Source: Chondrilla cf. caribensis | Taxonomy: Eukaryota > Porifera > Demospongiae > Chondrillida > Chondrillidae | Direction: 5' to 3' | Assembly: GCA_964020155.1 (NCBI GenBank) | Contig: OZ026557.1 | Coordinates: forward strand, 5,042,466-5,106,465 | DNA length: 64,000 bases | Shown: positions 37,086 to 53,890 of the stretch, one piece after another | Numbering within the stretch: the stretch's first letter is position 1 | Layout of the letters: the number at the start of each line of letters is the position of its first letter | Translations under genes and position numbers: made by a program | Notes under the pieces: generated by a model | What the model was told of the DNA's origin: nothing | Databases searched by the model: none | Seen by the model: only the letters and a program-made list of their open reading frames with translations

Positions 37086-37838
37086 ATGGCGGGTATTGAT
37101 GAGCTTGAAGACGAAGAAATGCTATCAAAGCAGCAAGTATGTTTGCCAGTCACCTTAGATTGCTGTCGATAACAGGAATTTATAAGAATGGTCGCATGAT
37201 TCATGTTGACTGGATAATCAGTCGCATTCCTATCTCTGTTTGTGCTACAATCCACTTCTGACTTCACTTTACAGCGCTTCAAAGCAGCTTTGCATTACAA
37301 CATTGGGACTTTGTGTGAAAAAGTCGGTCAGTTTATGGACTGTTTTCTATGATGTGTACGTTACTGCTATCCATGGTGTTCCGGGTTGCAGGAAAACCAG
37401 AAGACGTCGAATTTTCTCGAGAAGTGGTTGCTGTTATCAACGAAACGGTTTACAATTATGTAGGCGAGTTGAGCAGTGGGATGTAGTGTACGTGGCAGCA
37501 TCACTTCTGTGTGTGCGTGACTTAGACACTCGAATGTACACAATCACTGACAGAGAGCTACCATTCTCGCTGCAGAGACCCTGGCATGCGACCTGGAGTC
37601 ATTTGCAATGTAAGCTCTCACGCCACTCATGCCACACCACTCATGCTATGCCACTCATGCTATGGTGGAGTGGTTTAACAATGGCTCTCACACCACTCAT
37701 GCCACACCACTCATGCTATGGTGGAGTGGTTTAACAATGTATTCCGTGTAGGCATGCTAAGCGAAAGGTCGTCACCATGGACGATGTCAAACTGTGTTGC
37801 CGTAGAAACCCTGATCTAGTATGTGTACTTTATGTATG

Positions 37839-37895
<57 letters not shown>

Positions 37896-38127
37896 AAGTG
37901 TGTGTGTAACCCCTCCTACCCCCCATTGCAACATACTACTCATTCAACCTGATTGCTGGTACTTGGCTCTCTCACATCTGGTCCTGTAGTTAACCTTGGT
38001 GACAGGTTGGTCTGAGGAAGTCAAGTCCAAGAGGGAGACACTAGGAGAGAAGAAGACAACCAAAGGAAAAGGAAAGAAAACAAAGAAGGTTGTGATTGAC
38101 AGTGATTCTGATATGGAACAAAGTTGA
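37086..38127 (+). CDS. CENPS: Centromere protein S / MHF1
   Basis: Exons 37086-37136, 37275-37326, 37392-37463, 37576-37609, 37752-37818 and 37990-38127 (137 residues; human 138). CENP-S is a histone-fold protein that pairs with CENP-X at the kinetochore and binds FANCM in DNA repair. Signatures: RFKAALHYNIGTLCEKV (first helix), EFSREVVAVINETVYNY (second helix), LACDLESFA, HAKRKVVTMDDVKLCCRRNP (loop 2 and third helix), then a lysine-rich tail. The intron after exon 3 appears to use a GC donor (TAG|GCGAGT). That restores a conserved Glu and gap-free alignment, whereas the neighbouring GT donor would break the frame. Divergent from COPB2 with 73 bp between start codons. Confidence 0.93.
37840..37900 (+). 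repeat. (GT)n array, CENPS intron 5
   Basis: Sense TG tract, 21 nt after the donor at 37819. Confidence 0.95.
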
Positions 38128-38243
38128 ATTCAATTATTTGTCAGCAATGATTCAATTAATTTTAAACATTAATTTAGATAATTTGCAACATATAGTGCTA
38201 ATTAATATAATTTCCAAAATAAACCCTGCATATAGTGCAGTAG

Positions 38244-41075
38244 TCATTCTTGCTGCTGCTCCTTGGGGTGCTCAGTGGTGACTCCGCCCCATTCCAATAT
38301 GGCGCGATCCGGATTGTCCTGCCACGCTTCACGTGATTCCCGCGTCACCTTCCTTCGTCTCTCGACCTCTCTCTTCTCCCATTCTTTCCACTTTTGCTGC
38401 TGAACTACAGCTTCCACTCCACCACATCCCCACACCTGTTTATCACATGATAAGCACATGATATAAGAGTAACAGAATACACACCCACACAAGTACACAA
38501 ATGAAAACGCAACACACACATGCACACCCACACACACACACACACCTCTACTGCTTTGAGAGTAACAGTCTCATTCCCACCAAACAGGTGTACTTTATTG
38601 AAGTCCTCCTCAAGGTGGATGTGTGTTTTGTTATCTCCTGTATCAGTCATCACCCGAAGACCTTTTGGAAACTGTCTACCTTTCTCATTGAGACAAATCA
38701 ACTTGGGACCGCCTTCATTACAAGGAGAAGAGTTGTCACATTAGAAAGATACACATTCATCACTGGCTTACAGACAATCTTCTTGAACTCAGGCTTCAAC
38801 TGAATCAAACAGCAACTGTCTTTACCCCAAAAGAATTCCCCTTCTCTGTGATCCAAGATAATAATTGCCATGGTAACCATTTACCATCACACAAAAATAT
38901 CCATGTGACATATGATGATGGGGCAGACACAATGATGGGATGGACCCCATGATGGGACGGATCCCATGAAGGGATGGACCACATGATGGGATGGATCTCA
39001 TGATGGGACTGACCACATGATGGGACGGATCCCATGAAGGGATGGACCACATGATGGGACTACATGTTACAATGCACACACTCACTTCCAGGCTGTATCC
39101 ACAGCAATCACAAAGACATAGTCCTCTCCGGTAGCAGCATGACACTCCATGACCATCACACTGGACTCCTCGTAGTCACTGGAGTGGTGGAGGAACCTGT
39201 TCAGGCTGAACCCGTGCTTAGCAGAAGAGTAGAGGAGTATCCATCTCCCTCCAACCGAGTAGTCCTAAGAAAGAGTACGAAATATAGAAGTCCACTCAGT
39301 ACAGTCTACAATGACGGGGAGATCTCAACATGTGGGTAGATTATAGAGGTTCACTCGGTACAGTCTACAGTGATGAGGAGATCTCAACATGTGGGTAGAA
39401 TATAGAGGTTCACTCGGTACAGTCCACAATGATGGGGAGATCTCAACATGTGGGTAGATTATAGAGGTTCACTCAGTACAGTCTACAATGATGGGGAGAT
39501 CTCAACATGTGGGTAGATTATAGAGGTTCACTCAGTACAGTCTACAATGATGAGGAGATCTCAACATGTGGGTAGATTATAGAGGTTCACTCAGTACAGT
39601 CTACAATGATGGGGGGATCTCACCTCTGGATGGCGTTCATCCTTGCTATGTCCCAAATGGGACACTGGTAGAATACACGATAACGCCCACACAGTGGGCA
39701 CGTCCAACAGGATAGCCAAATCAGGAGGAGTCTCCAGCTCTGGGAGGTGGTACCCTCGCTCCAAAACCTACAACAACAACATTCAGTAGTCCAACAACCA
39801 CCATCAAAGGAGGCATTTCTTCATATATTGAAACCATGCGTATCAGCATATACACACATAGACTAATGTACACAGAGTGTTAATATGAGTGTAGTGATCC
39901 GATCTGACCTGATCCTTGCTCTCTCCATCCATCCCAGTGATGTAATGGCCATGTAATATAGCCAGGATCCACTGCTGTATCCCCTCCATCAGACGAGGCA
40001 GATGATGGAGACACCACACCCTGAAACGACCGACACTAATCTCACGACTGTCCTTGTCCACGTGGTGTGACTGCATCAATGGGATGGAACAATATACAGT
40101 AATACAATCAACTGGGTACTACTACTATTAACAAAGCACATACATGTAGACGCTACTGGACAACACAAGCGTTAGATGAGGAGTTGTGTCTTACTGAAAC
40201 ACACCATCTCACCATGTCCTTAACTATTGACGTTATGATTGGGGGCGTTTCCTTTGGCCACGCCTCTTCGTGCAGTGCAGTTCCCATTACTAGGGAGTAT
40301 CCCATAGCTTGAAGGATAATGGTTTCAAGTTCTGAAGAAAGAAATGACATGTTTGCGTGGAGGACACACTGTGGTTGTGTTAGGACACACGGTGGTTGTG
40401 TGGAGGACACACTGTGGTTGTGTGGAGGACACACGGTGGTTGTGTGGAGGACACACTGTGGTTGTGTGAGGACACACTGTGGTTGTGGACAAACTAAACG
40501 ACACTTGCTCAAACCTCTTATAAAAAAAATCTAGTAAAATACATCATAGAAAATATGGTAGTGAACCTCTTTCATGGATCTCATCCTCTCCCTTGCTGAA
40601 GAGAGAGAACAGAAAGTTGATTGAAGCATGCCTGTCCCGTCCTGAGCCTGAAGTGAAAGTACAAATAGCAATTACATATTGACACCAAATTTAATGCTCC
40701 ATGTCAGCTAAATGTGACAGGTCATACTGAAAACAGCAATTAACCTTTGAACCTTAACACAACTAGTAAAGATTGAATGCATACACTCACCCACTCTCCC
40801 ACAATAGCACACACACACTCACCCACAGTCTTCTCCAGTGTAGAGGAAATCTTCAGGAATGCTTCTAATGTGATGGGCGTTGGGTGGGAGCCAAACAGCC
40901 TCGCGTACAGCAGTTCCCCGAACACAGGACAGGGGCCGCCAAACAGACCCTGCGAGTAACAGACACACAAACCTTGATCGCGTTAGACTAGCAGTTTGAT
41001 AGGCCAGCTGGAGGTCACCTCGAAGAACTGGCGGTGAACTACAGGGATCCCGGATTGAGTGTTGACGGAAAGTTC
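38244..41075 (-). CDS. MEAK7: MTOR-associated protein MEAK7 (TLDc domain), N-terminus unresolved
   Basis: Exons supported (5'->3'): 41075-41019, 40949-40823, 40647-40567, 40331-40213, 40070-39909, 39767-39624, 39264-39086, 38845-38772, 38712-38546, 38435-38244 (434 residues; human 456). MEAK7 sits on lysosomes and promotes an alternative mTOR/S6K2 signal. Signatures: an EF-hand-like N-terminal half (FGELLYARLFG, FLKISSTLEKT, INFLFSLFSKGED, GYSLVMGTALHEEAW), then the TLDc fold: RWILLYSSAKHGFSLNRF, ECHAATGEDYVFVIAVDTAW, EGEFFWGKDSCCLIQLKPEF, LICLNEKGRQFPKGLRV, THIHLEEDF. The first exon here is phase 0 and preceded by an in-frame stop across an acceptor (CTCTTAG). The initiator exon must therefore lie above 41080, inside or beyond the UBIAD1 5' end; one possibility is a tiny exon ending near 41134. 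Confidence 0.88.
38520..38546. repeat. (AC)n array, MEAK7 intron 9
   Basis: Short tract, TG on the sense strand, starting at the donor (38545). Confidence 0.9.
38920..39062. repeat. Degenerate ~15-bp minisatellite, MEAK7 intron 7
   Basis: Copies of ATGATGGGATGGACCAC and ATGATGGGACGGATCCC alternate with decay. Confidence 0.8.
39285..39612. repeat. ~60-bp minisatellite, MEAK7 intron 6
   Basis: Five copies of a unit containing TTCACTCAGTACAGTCTACA and GGGGAGATCTCAACATGTGG. Confidence 0.93.
40362..40490. repeat. ~20-bp minisatellite, MEAK7 intron 4
   Basis: About six copies of GGACACACTGTGGTTGTGT. Confidence 0.9.
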
Positions 41076-41138
41076 CTAAGAGATCACGTGATAAAATACA
41101 CACAGAAGTAGGTACGCTTGGCAGACTACGGAACTACC

Positions 41139-42230
41139 ATGCGGCACATCTCGTCTCTAGGTTCAGCACGGAATCACCTCAAACAAATTAGTGTATATTC
41201 GTTCTTCTGGATGATGTTCGGCATCTCTGTTCATTCGGTTCCCCATATTCTTTCGTATCCGAAATATGCCGATGTTATACTGAGGAACGGGACTCCCCCT
41301 TTTCTTCGTGTGCCAGCTGGTAAGATGGCGCTGAAGGACTACGTGTTAGCATTGAGACCGTGGTCTCTGTCGGCCTCGCTGATCCCCGTAACGCTAGGTG
41401 CTGTTCTAAGCTACAAGTGCCACGAGCAATTCCATCCTATTTTGTATTTAGTGACAGTTGGGTCTGTCCTGGCCGTCCATGGTGCTGGCAATGCAGTGAA
41501 CACGTTCTATGACTTTGAGAAGGGCGTAGACACGCAGCAGGCAGATGATAGAACTCTAGTAGATCACAAGCTGAAACCAGCAGACGTGGTATCCTTGGGG
41601 ATGTACCTCTATTTATTAGCTATGCTGTGTCTCTGGTTTGTCATATGGCTCTCGTCAGCAAAGACCGAGATAATAGCGCTTTTGTTCTTCTGTGGCCTAT
41701 CAGGTTCGTTCATGTACACAGGAGGCATTGGACTCAAGTACTACGCTCTGGGAGACCTGATCATCATCGTAGCCTTCGGCCCTCTGGCTGTCCTGTTCTC
41801 CTTCACCGTCCAAGTAGGACATGTTCACCTTACCCCACTGATCCTGGCCGTGCCCCTGGCTCTGCACACAGAAGCTGCTTTGCATTGCAACAATGCACGA
41901 GATCTCCACACGGACAAGAGAGTGGGTGTGGTCACTCTGGCAATTCTTTGTGGCAAGCAAGGATCGTATTTTTTATATGTTTTCTTTTTGCTTTTTCCTT
42001 ATTTGGTTTACTTTCTTTGGTGTATGTGGTACTCAATTTGGTTGGGTCTGCCTTGTTTGACAATATTTCTAAGTTTTAATTTGGAGAGAGAGTTTCGAGA
42101 AGGCAAATTGAGACACCTTCCAAAGGAAACTGCCAAACTCAACACTTATTCAGCCATCTTGTTTGTCATGGGCTGTTTGATGGCCAAGAGCAATACCATC
42201 CCATTTCTTCAGTGTTTCAATTCTCTGTAG
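41139..42230 (+). CDS. UBIAD1: UbiA prenyltransferase domain-containing protein 1
   Basis: Single coding exon, 363 residues. UBIAD1 makes menaquinone-4 and ubiquinone-10 by prenyl transfer in Golgi and ER membranes. The active-site motifs are present: GNAVNTFYDFEKGVD (N121-x3-D125, the first Asp-rich site), DDRTLVD, and the second site NNARDLHTD (N251-x3-D255). FMYTGGIGLKYYALGDLIII and FGPLAVLF follow family consensus, and about eight to nine membrane helices surround the motifs. ALRPWSLSASLIPVTLGA begins the conserved core at residue 71. The 60-residue N-terminal extension is hydrophobic and not conserved with human. A second ATG at 41325 just before the core is an alternative start. Head-to-head with MEAK7. 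Confidence 0.93.
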   Translation: MRHISSLGSARNHLKQISVYSFFWMMFGISVHSVPHILSYPKYADVILRNGTPPFLRVPAGKMALKDYVLALRPWSLSASLIPVTLGAVLSYKCHEQFHPILYLVTVGSVLAVHGAGNAVNTFYDFEKGVDTQQADDRTLVDHKLKPADVVSLGMYLYLLAMLCLWFVIWLSSAKTEIIALLFFCGLSGSFMYTGGIGLKYYALGDLIIIVAFGPLAVLFSFTVQVGHVHLTPLILAVPLALHTEAALHCNNARDLHTDKRVGVVTLAILCGKQGSYFLYVFFLLFPYLVYFLWCMWYSIWLGLPCLTIFLSFNLEREFREGKLRHLPKETAKLNTYSAILFVMGCLMAKSNTIPFLQCFNSL

Positions 42231-42755
42231 TTTATGAATTTCTGTACCTGTGCCTACAATTGAAGTAATGTACACTTTGATGTAACATCCATGATAGTTT
42301 TATTTGTTTAAGTTATTATATTATAAATAATATATATATATATATATATATATACGTATATTATATCTACATAATATCTATATAATATTATATATCTATA
42401 CATAATATTTATATATTATATAGATATATGTATAGATATAGAGATAATATAATAGATTTCTCTCAAAAAGTTATAACTAAACACTTGTGTTCAATCAATC
42501 ACACAATAGTCTATAGAAAACCAGTCTTACACAAAATTAGATTTAACTTGTACTATAAGAAATATATGATTGAGGTAATATGTATAATATCCATCTGATG
42601 AAAGTTCTTATAAAAAAGGGATTCCAGGGCATACTGTTCAATATAAGCATGAGTTTGATACACATGCCAGAACAACTCTTAATGAGGTATTGTAATTTGT
42701 CATAAATGATTTTGTTATAAGACAGTGTCCCTGTAACACATTCAGCACAACTCTT
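42231..42755. other. AT-rich intergenic, with (TA)n tract
   Basis: Convergent 3' ends of UBIAD1 and the first tandem paralogue. 42328-42450 is nearly pure TA/AT with TATATA runs. No gene is recognised. Confidence 0.6.
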
Positions 42756-47994
<5,239 letters not shown>

Positions 47995-48334
47995 GGAAGC
48001 AGTTCTCTATCGCTACGGCTAATTATACTGAACCTCGATGCGAGCCGCGAAAAGAAGGTCGTAGAGGTCGCTTTGCTGATAGGCGAATCCGGAGTTTTGT
48101 TACAAGAGTAAAAAAGGGGGTGTGGTCACATTAGAGGAATATTAATAGGCAATTGAAAAGACAAATGGAGAGGCTTTAGTAGTGCCTCCTCTTTTGCCTC
48201 AACAATGCCCTATAATTATGGCTCTAATATAAACAAAGAAACAAAGGAATCAAGGAATATATAACACATTTGTCCATTGATTAGGTACTTTCTTTGAGCG
48301 AAATGGCGAGAAGCTCTTCTAATGATCTTCACCA
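47995..48334. other. Intergenic upstream of family A
   Basis: Presumed promoter of the family A gene. No feature recognised. Confidence 0.4.
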
Positions 48335-48903
48335 AGGATCAATCTAGGTACACTAACTGTCTCATTTGGGCAGCAGCATGTACTGGGCCTTTCTGGTTTC
48401 CTCCGATGCGGTGAATATGTTGTCCCAGATGGGATTCCTCTCCATCCCTCACATCATCTCTGCCTAGAAGATATCTCATTCAGGGATGAGTCCCCTCAGT
48501 GGTTCTTACTCATCAATGTCAAAGTCTCAAAAACAGACTAATTTTATCAAGGAACCCAGGTTGTTCTTGGGACAACAGGGGCAGAACTTTGCCCAGTAGC
48601 AGTGCTCCTGGACTATCTATCTGCTCAGGGCCCAGAGCAGGCCCCCTCTTTGTGCTGTAGGACAGTCAACCTCTTTGTCACTCCTAAACATGTGCGAGAA
48701 GCATTGGAAGCAACAGGATTGAGTGGCACCCACTTCAAAGGCCATAGCTTTGGAATAGGGCAGGTGCAGTGGGAGTTCCTGAGTCAACTATTAAGATTTT
48801 GGGCCACTGGAAAAGTTTAGCTTACCAGCAGTATATTCACCCCTCAGCAAATGACCTTACAAGGGTTTCCAGCATGCTTGGCGCACCGGATCAAGCAAAG
48901 TAG
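48335..48903 (+). pseudogene. Tyrosine recombinase relic (DIRS/Crypton-like)
   Basis: Fragments of one protein in shifting frames: a piece with IWAAACTG, then GFLRCGEYVVPDGIPLHP with ISFRDE and LLINVKVSKTD, then LLDYLSAQGPEQ, then LSGTHFKGHSF, then (after a frame change) VPESTIKILGHWKSLAYQQY, ending at TAG 48901-48903. This order is that of the tyrosine recombinases of DIRS-like retroelements: Arg in the first box, H-x-x-R, then His/Trp and the Tyr nucleophile. At least three frame changes, an internal stop and loss of the Arg in the GHSFR box show it is dead. No intact reverse transcriptase is seen nearby. Confidence 0.75.
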
Positions 48904-50156
48904 GGAAGACTCTTAGACTTCACTACTTCCTACAGTGTATTATTATCACTTTTACTATTGGTAGTAGTAGCAGTAGTAGTGGTGCTGGTGGTGGGTGCAT
49001 GCATATCACCATTGTTGTCATCGTCACTGATCTCATTATTATTGCTATTATTACATTATTTATATTATTATTATTATTACCATTTTATACATTATCATTC
49101 CACCAAATACTTAACTCCACACCTGGGGGACCACCTTCCAGGTCTTGGGCCCTACCCCCCAGGTGCAGACCGCTCCCCTATTAACAAGCCATAATGTGTT
49201 GCATGAGAATTCTGTGAATGTATTTATGGAACTTAGACGTGGGAATTGTCTCTCAGACAAGGTCCAGTGTCTGCAGAAGCACCGGGGGTGGGGCTTTGCC
49301 CCCTTAAGTCCAAGAAGGGGATCATCATGATCCCCTTTGTATGCTTGTGATAGGGTAGGTAGTAGTGATTAGGAGGTAGGAGTGGTAAGCTGTAGTGTGA
49401 GTGCTAGCATGAGCTGGCACTCAGGTTATGCCCACTAGCCTAGAGCAGAGGAAGTTAGGCATTAAGTACAGTCTGGTTAGAATGGCCAGTATTGCACTGT
49501 CTGCGTATGCATGACATCGTATTGTGCTCATAATGCAGCAAGCCATACTAAACACGAACAAAATTAATGGGCAGTAGAAGGGCAAAACACAGTGGCTTCC
49601 CGCTACCACCACTAAGGATAGGGATAGGAGTTTAGAGGGATCTTTGGTTCTCATCTGACCTACAATAATATTTTCTTCAGACCCAACCAACCAGGCCCTA
49701 CCTTCACCATGGTCAAGGTTTATGTCTCCACTGTATCAACACACACACCCTCCACATCATGTGAAGCAATACAAAACATGACGTCATCATTTGCGGCAGG
49801 CAAGAGTCAGTAAACACTTTCTATAGCCTTTACCTATAATTGTTCTAAGCGAACATACTCTGTGTAGATTGTCAACATCAGGTTACAACTAATACATACT
49901 AAATTAAAGTAGTCACTATACTTAGTATATTCCAATAGTACGCATATACCAGATGTACAGCTTCTGTCATTATTGCCAACCATGTATCTAGTGTCCTAGT
50001 TCGAATGTTTCACATGTACCAACATGCATAATATTGTATGCAATAAATACTGGCGTGCATTCAGTAGCTGTAGGTGGTCAGTTATGGGTGGTTGAACAGC
50101 AAATCAAACCATTCTTATTGTCACTATGGTAACCGGTTGAGTGGTATGGGGCAATG
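48904..50156. other. Intergenic, probable mobile-element debris
   Basis: Contains an (ATT)n-like tract at 49035-49080 and the self-complementary GGGGATCATCATGATCCCC at 49317-49335, both downstream of the recombinase relic. No intact ORF is recognised. Confidence 0.45.
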
Positions 50157-52107
50157 TCACGGCGTCCTTATCTCCACTTGGGAATATTGGTCAATTCGGT
50201 CCACACCGATAGCTAGAGATGGGGTCTTTACGAAAGTTTTTCTCTTGGTTTGAAGGTCAGTTGTGAATCTTCTTTCTCTGGTGGGACTTGTCTCCTCCGC
50301 TTGGTCCTCATTGACCACATCCAGGTCACTAGGCAACACAGCAAGTGATAATGGACAAAGGAAAGGAGATCACAGTAATAACATTCTGTTTTGTTTACAC
50401 AATATTGATCCTAATCTCCGGGTAGATACTAAACAACAGCAAACACAAAGTGTCTCAAAGGTCTCTCAGGAGGTTAGCAATCATTAGGCAGAGGATGGCA
50501 ATCATCAACACTGAAGTGGCCATTGGAAGACAATTGATAAGTCTAGGTGTGTCAACACACATGGTAGCACAGGTGAATATGTGACCCCAGGGGCAATACA
50601 CAAACAGTACAGTAGATGAATCACTAGCTGCATCCCGTTGGGAGGGTTCAGGGTTGAGGTGTTTTCACTGTCAGTGTCCTCTGCAGTTGCTAGGATACAC
50701 CCCCTCTGTGGTTGCTAGGATATGCCCCATATTCACTCCTAGGTGGAACACCTGTATGGCTGCTACAGTTAACCATACACACATAATATTATAAGGGTGC
50801 TTCACATTGAAATAAGTCAGTTCGACAACAATCAACACAGGTTGGAGAGATTCTTGTGATGCCAGTGGTGTGGTCACACACATACCCAGGTGGTATTGTG
50901 CGTGGCATGTCAATTCAGGTAAGTACAGTGGATTGATCGTTCCTGGTCCTAAATTAATCGTTCCTGGACCCAAATTGATCGTTAACCGTTAACAATCGTT
51001 AACCCTAGAACACACCACTGATTGCAGTGAACACTTGGGGCCGGAAGTTGAAAACGTGGAAGAGTTTAAATCCACCGAAGTTATTAATTACTGTTTATTG
51101 TTAATGTTTATTAGGATTGTTACCTGAGTTTCCTGACAGGACATCCATGTCTCTTCACTCTCCTCAAGAACTGTTCCTCTGTGACAAAGGGTACTGTTGA
51201 CCTTCCACTCAAAGGCAACTTCTCCCTCTTCTTACGAGGCAGTAATTCACGCTTTAAAGTCTTCACACACATTCTGAATAGATCACTCCATGTGACCTTG
51301 GCACAGATTAACAGACAGTGACCCTGTATGACAATATAATCACATGACAGTCACATGATACATTCTTGGATGTCACCTGACCATCACATGATTATGTCAC
51401 TCCACCTTTTTCCATCCTGGATTCAGCCTGTTGAAGTACGCTATGTGAGGGTTTTGTAATTCTTCTTCTGTGATTGGAGCAACAAACTCCCTAACATTGT
51501 TGGTTTCTTGTTTGATGACAAACGTCTCAGGATCGTATTTGTCAGACATATGGTGACCCAACTCATGCAATAAACTGCAAAGGACAACCATGACACAAAC
51601 GAGTACAAATATGTACACAGGGACACATATGTACACAGGGACACATATGTACACAGGGACACATATGTACACAGGGACACATATGTACATGGGGACACAT
51701 ATGCACACAGGGATACATATGTACATGGGGACACATATGCACACAGGGATACATATGTACATGGGGACACATACGTACACAGGTTCACATGTGTACAAGA
51801 GTACAAATAAAACCTTTTGTAGAATTCTGGAGGATCTGGACAATCATATCTGGGAAAGACATCCTTGAAGTTGTTGATAGCGATCAGGTAACTCATGTAC
51901 GTATAGACCTTGTATGAGAAATATACCGGTCTGCTGGGATGACGTAGCTTAGACCAGGCAAAATTGAGCAGCAAAGTAGCATACAACAATGCACCTCCAC
52001 TGTAAGCTCTCTTGAAGAAGCCCATTCCAGTCTGAATGGAACAGGGATAAGGAATGTGCACACAGAAACTTATGGAATATACAAAAAACGGCAACATAAA
52101 CAAGTTG

Positions 52108-52143
<36 letters not shown>

Positions 52144-52207
52144 CACACACACACACACACACACCACACACACACACACACACCACACACACACACACAC
52201 ACAAACA

Positions 52208-52259
<52 letters not shown>

Positions 52260-53603
52260 GAAAAAGAATAAATTGTTGACCATTTCTCTCTCTACAGTTG
52301 ATACTATAGGCTTGCATACCTTTCAGTCCACCAGTAATGCGATCACGATACAAACACAGGTAATCGTATTTCAATAATGCTTGCCGGTAATATTCCAAAC
52401 TAAATGTGATAGAAGTGACATTTGTATTGCTGGAACTATGTGTACCATGTTTACTGTGTGTACTGTGTGTACTGTGTACTGTGTGTACTATAGATACTGT
52501 GTGTACTGTGTGTACTGTGTGTACTATAGATACTGTGTGTACTGTGTGTACTGTGTGTACTATAGATACTGTGTGTACTGTGTGTACCATGTGTACTGTA
52601 TGTAGTGTGTACAGTGTGTACTGCCTGTACTTTACATGTACATCCAGTACTAACCCTACTGCATCGCTTTGAACCATTTTACGAAGGAAGTTATAAGTCT
52701 CCTCCAGAGTGTCCTGTGATATGACAGTGAATGAGGGAAAGTACGTAGTTTAGTTGCCACGTTGGTATACAAACGGTGCCAAATAACTAGCTTTCAGTAA
52801 TTGTGGCAGATTAGATTCACCAAGCTCCACTCACCTCACAGAGGAGATTGACAGGACATAAGTACATGACTAGTCTCTTAGAAGGTGCCACATCAGCGTA
52901 GTCCCTGGACAGAAGTTGGGGAAGAATCCAGAGGTAACAATACTACAAATGTGGGTTGGTCTAGTGATTCCATACACCAGAGTCAGCCATGATTAAATCA
53001 ACAACACAGCTAGTATACTAACGTGTCACAGTGGGCAATATTATGTCAAGTCTGTATACTCTATTACATAAGTACTTATATAATCATAATATATCAGTGA
53101 GGTCGCAGTGGTTTACTGTGTCATGTGCTGACTACACAGGGTGATTAGATCACATTGACCAATATTGAACCATTTTAAAATTCTCTTTCACAGCTCTTTG
53201 TTAATCCACCTTTGCTTCACCCCCATCATCTCTGCAATCACCAATTTGCTTGTGCACATAATCGTTTTGAAAATCTACTAAACTCAATTTTGCTAAGAAT
53301 TGGGTGGATTTATGTGAATTTACCACACATGTCCTCACCACAGACCCTATGAGCCTCTCACAAGCAGCATACAAATCCCAGACCAACTCCCATCTTCCCT
53401 GAGACAAGGACTGTGCCCCACCCAATGTGCATGGAGCCAGGGACAAATGGGTCTGGCTACGTGAGATGATACAGTTCTCTGTTAGTGTGTGATAATCACG
53501 ACTCACCTGTAGCCCAGGACAGTGGAGTACAGTAGGGATAGATTGAACAGAACCTGTGCATTTTGGATTTGATGAGAATAAGCATCACACACGCACAGCA
53601 CAG

Positions 53604-53644
<41 letters not shown>

Positions 53645-53781
53645 GCACACACACACACACACACACTAAGGCTTACCGATACTATTCTCCACAACACCTT
53701 CAAGAACAGATAAAGACCAAATACAGTTCCAATGGAGATGAAAACTTGAAAGATAACGATTCTCTCTCCTCCGAGAAACAT
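50157..53781 (-). CDS. Tandem family member B: unrecognised membrane-anchored protein
   Basis: Exons (5'->3'): 53781-53677, 53553-53507, 52904-52835, 52713-52655, 52399-52258, 52031-51814, 51574-51406, 51323-51124, 50328-50157 (393 residues). Exons 2, 3, 5 and 6 are exactly 47, 70, 142 and 218 nt, as in member A, which supports both models. The N-terminal membrane segment follows MFLGGER. Core: YLCLYRDRITGGLKGMQ, TGMGFFKRAYSGGALLYAT, HPSRPVYFSYK, TYMSYLIAINNFK, FPRYDCPDPPEF, LLHELGHHMSDKYDPETFV, EEELQNPHIAYFNRLNPGW, and the C-terminal GVDRIDQYS. HELGHH looks like a zinc-protease HExxH but has no Glu at the second position, and the other copies lack it. The exon 4 donor (GG|GTTAGT) was chosen for phase. 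Function unknown. Confidence 0.78.
51593..51787. repeat. 18-bp minisatellite, family B intron 6
   Basis: About ten copies of ACATATGTACACAGGGAC with TACATGGGG variants. Confidence 0.93.
52108..52258. repeat. (AC)n array, family B intron 5
   Basis: TG on the sense strand with CACCAC interruptions, beginning at the donor (52257). Confidence 0.96.
52450..52622. repeat. 9-bp minisatellite (TACTGTGTG), family B intron 4
   Basis: Copies of TACTGTGTG with spaced TATAGA variants. The motif is the complement of that in family A intron 8. Confidence 0.93.
53605..53667. repeat. (AC)n array, family B intron 1
   Basis: TG on the sense strand, 9 nt after the donor at 53676. Confidence 0.95.
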
Positions 53782-53890
53782 TACTAACCGTTTGCCAATT
53801 AAACAGGCAAGAGACACTGTGCAGTATGAACGTTCTTTATATCGTCGATTCTTGTCGACCTTTTTTAGGTAATCAAAAGTGAATCCGGAT

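Noticed and set aside
37392..37464. GTAGGC donor one codon earlier in CENPS exon 3
   Set aside because: It would put exons 3 and 4 out of phase and delete conserved histone-fold residues.
42328..42450. TATA-rich tract as an origin or promoter
   Set aside because: It lies between convergent 3' ends. Simple TA repeats are sufficient explanation.
51541..51574. HELGHH in family member B as a zinc metalloprotease HExxH site
   Set aside because: The second position pattern is H-E-L-G-H, which does fit HExxH loosely, but paralogues read HEFGR and DEFGM there, and no third ligand motif follows.
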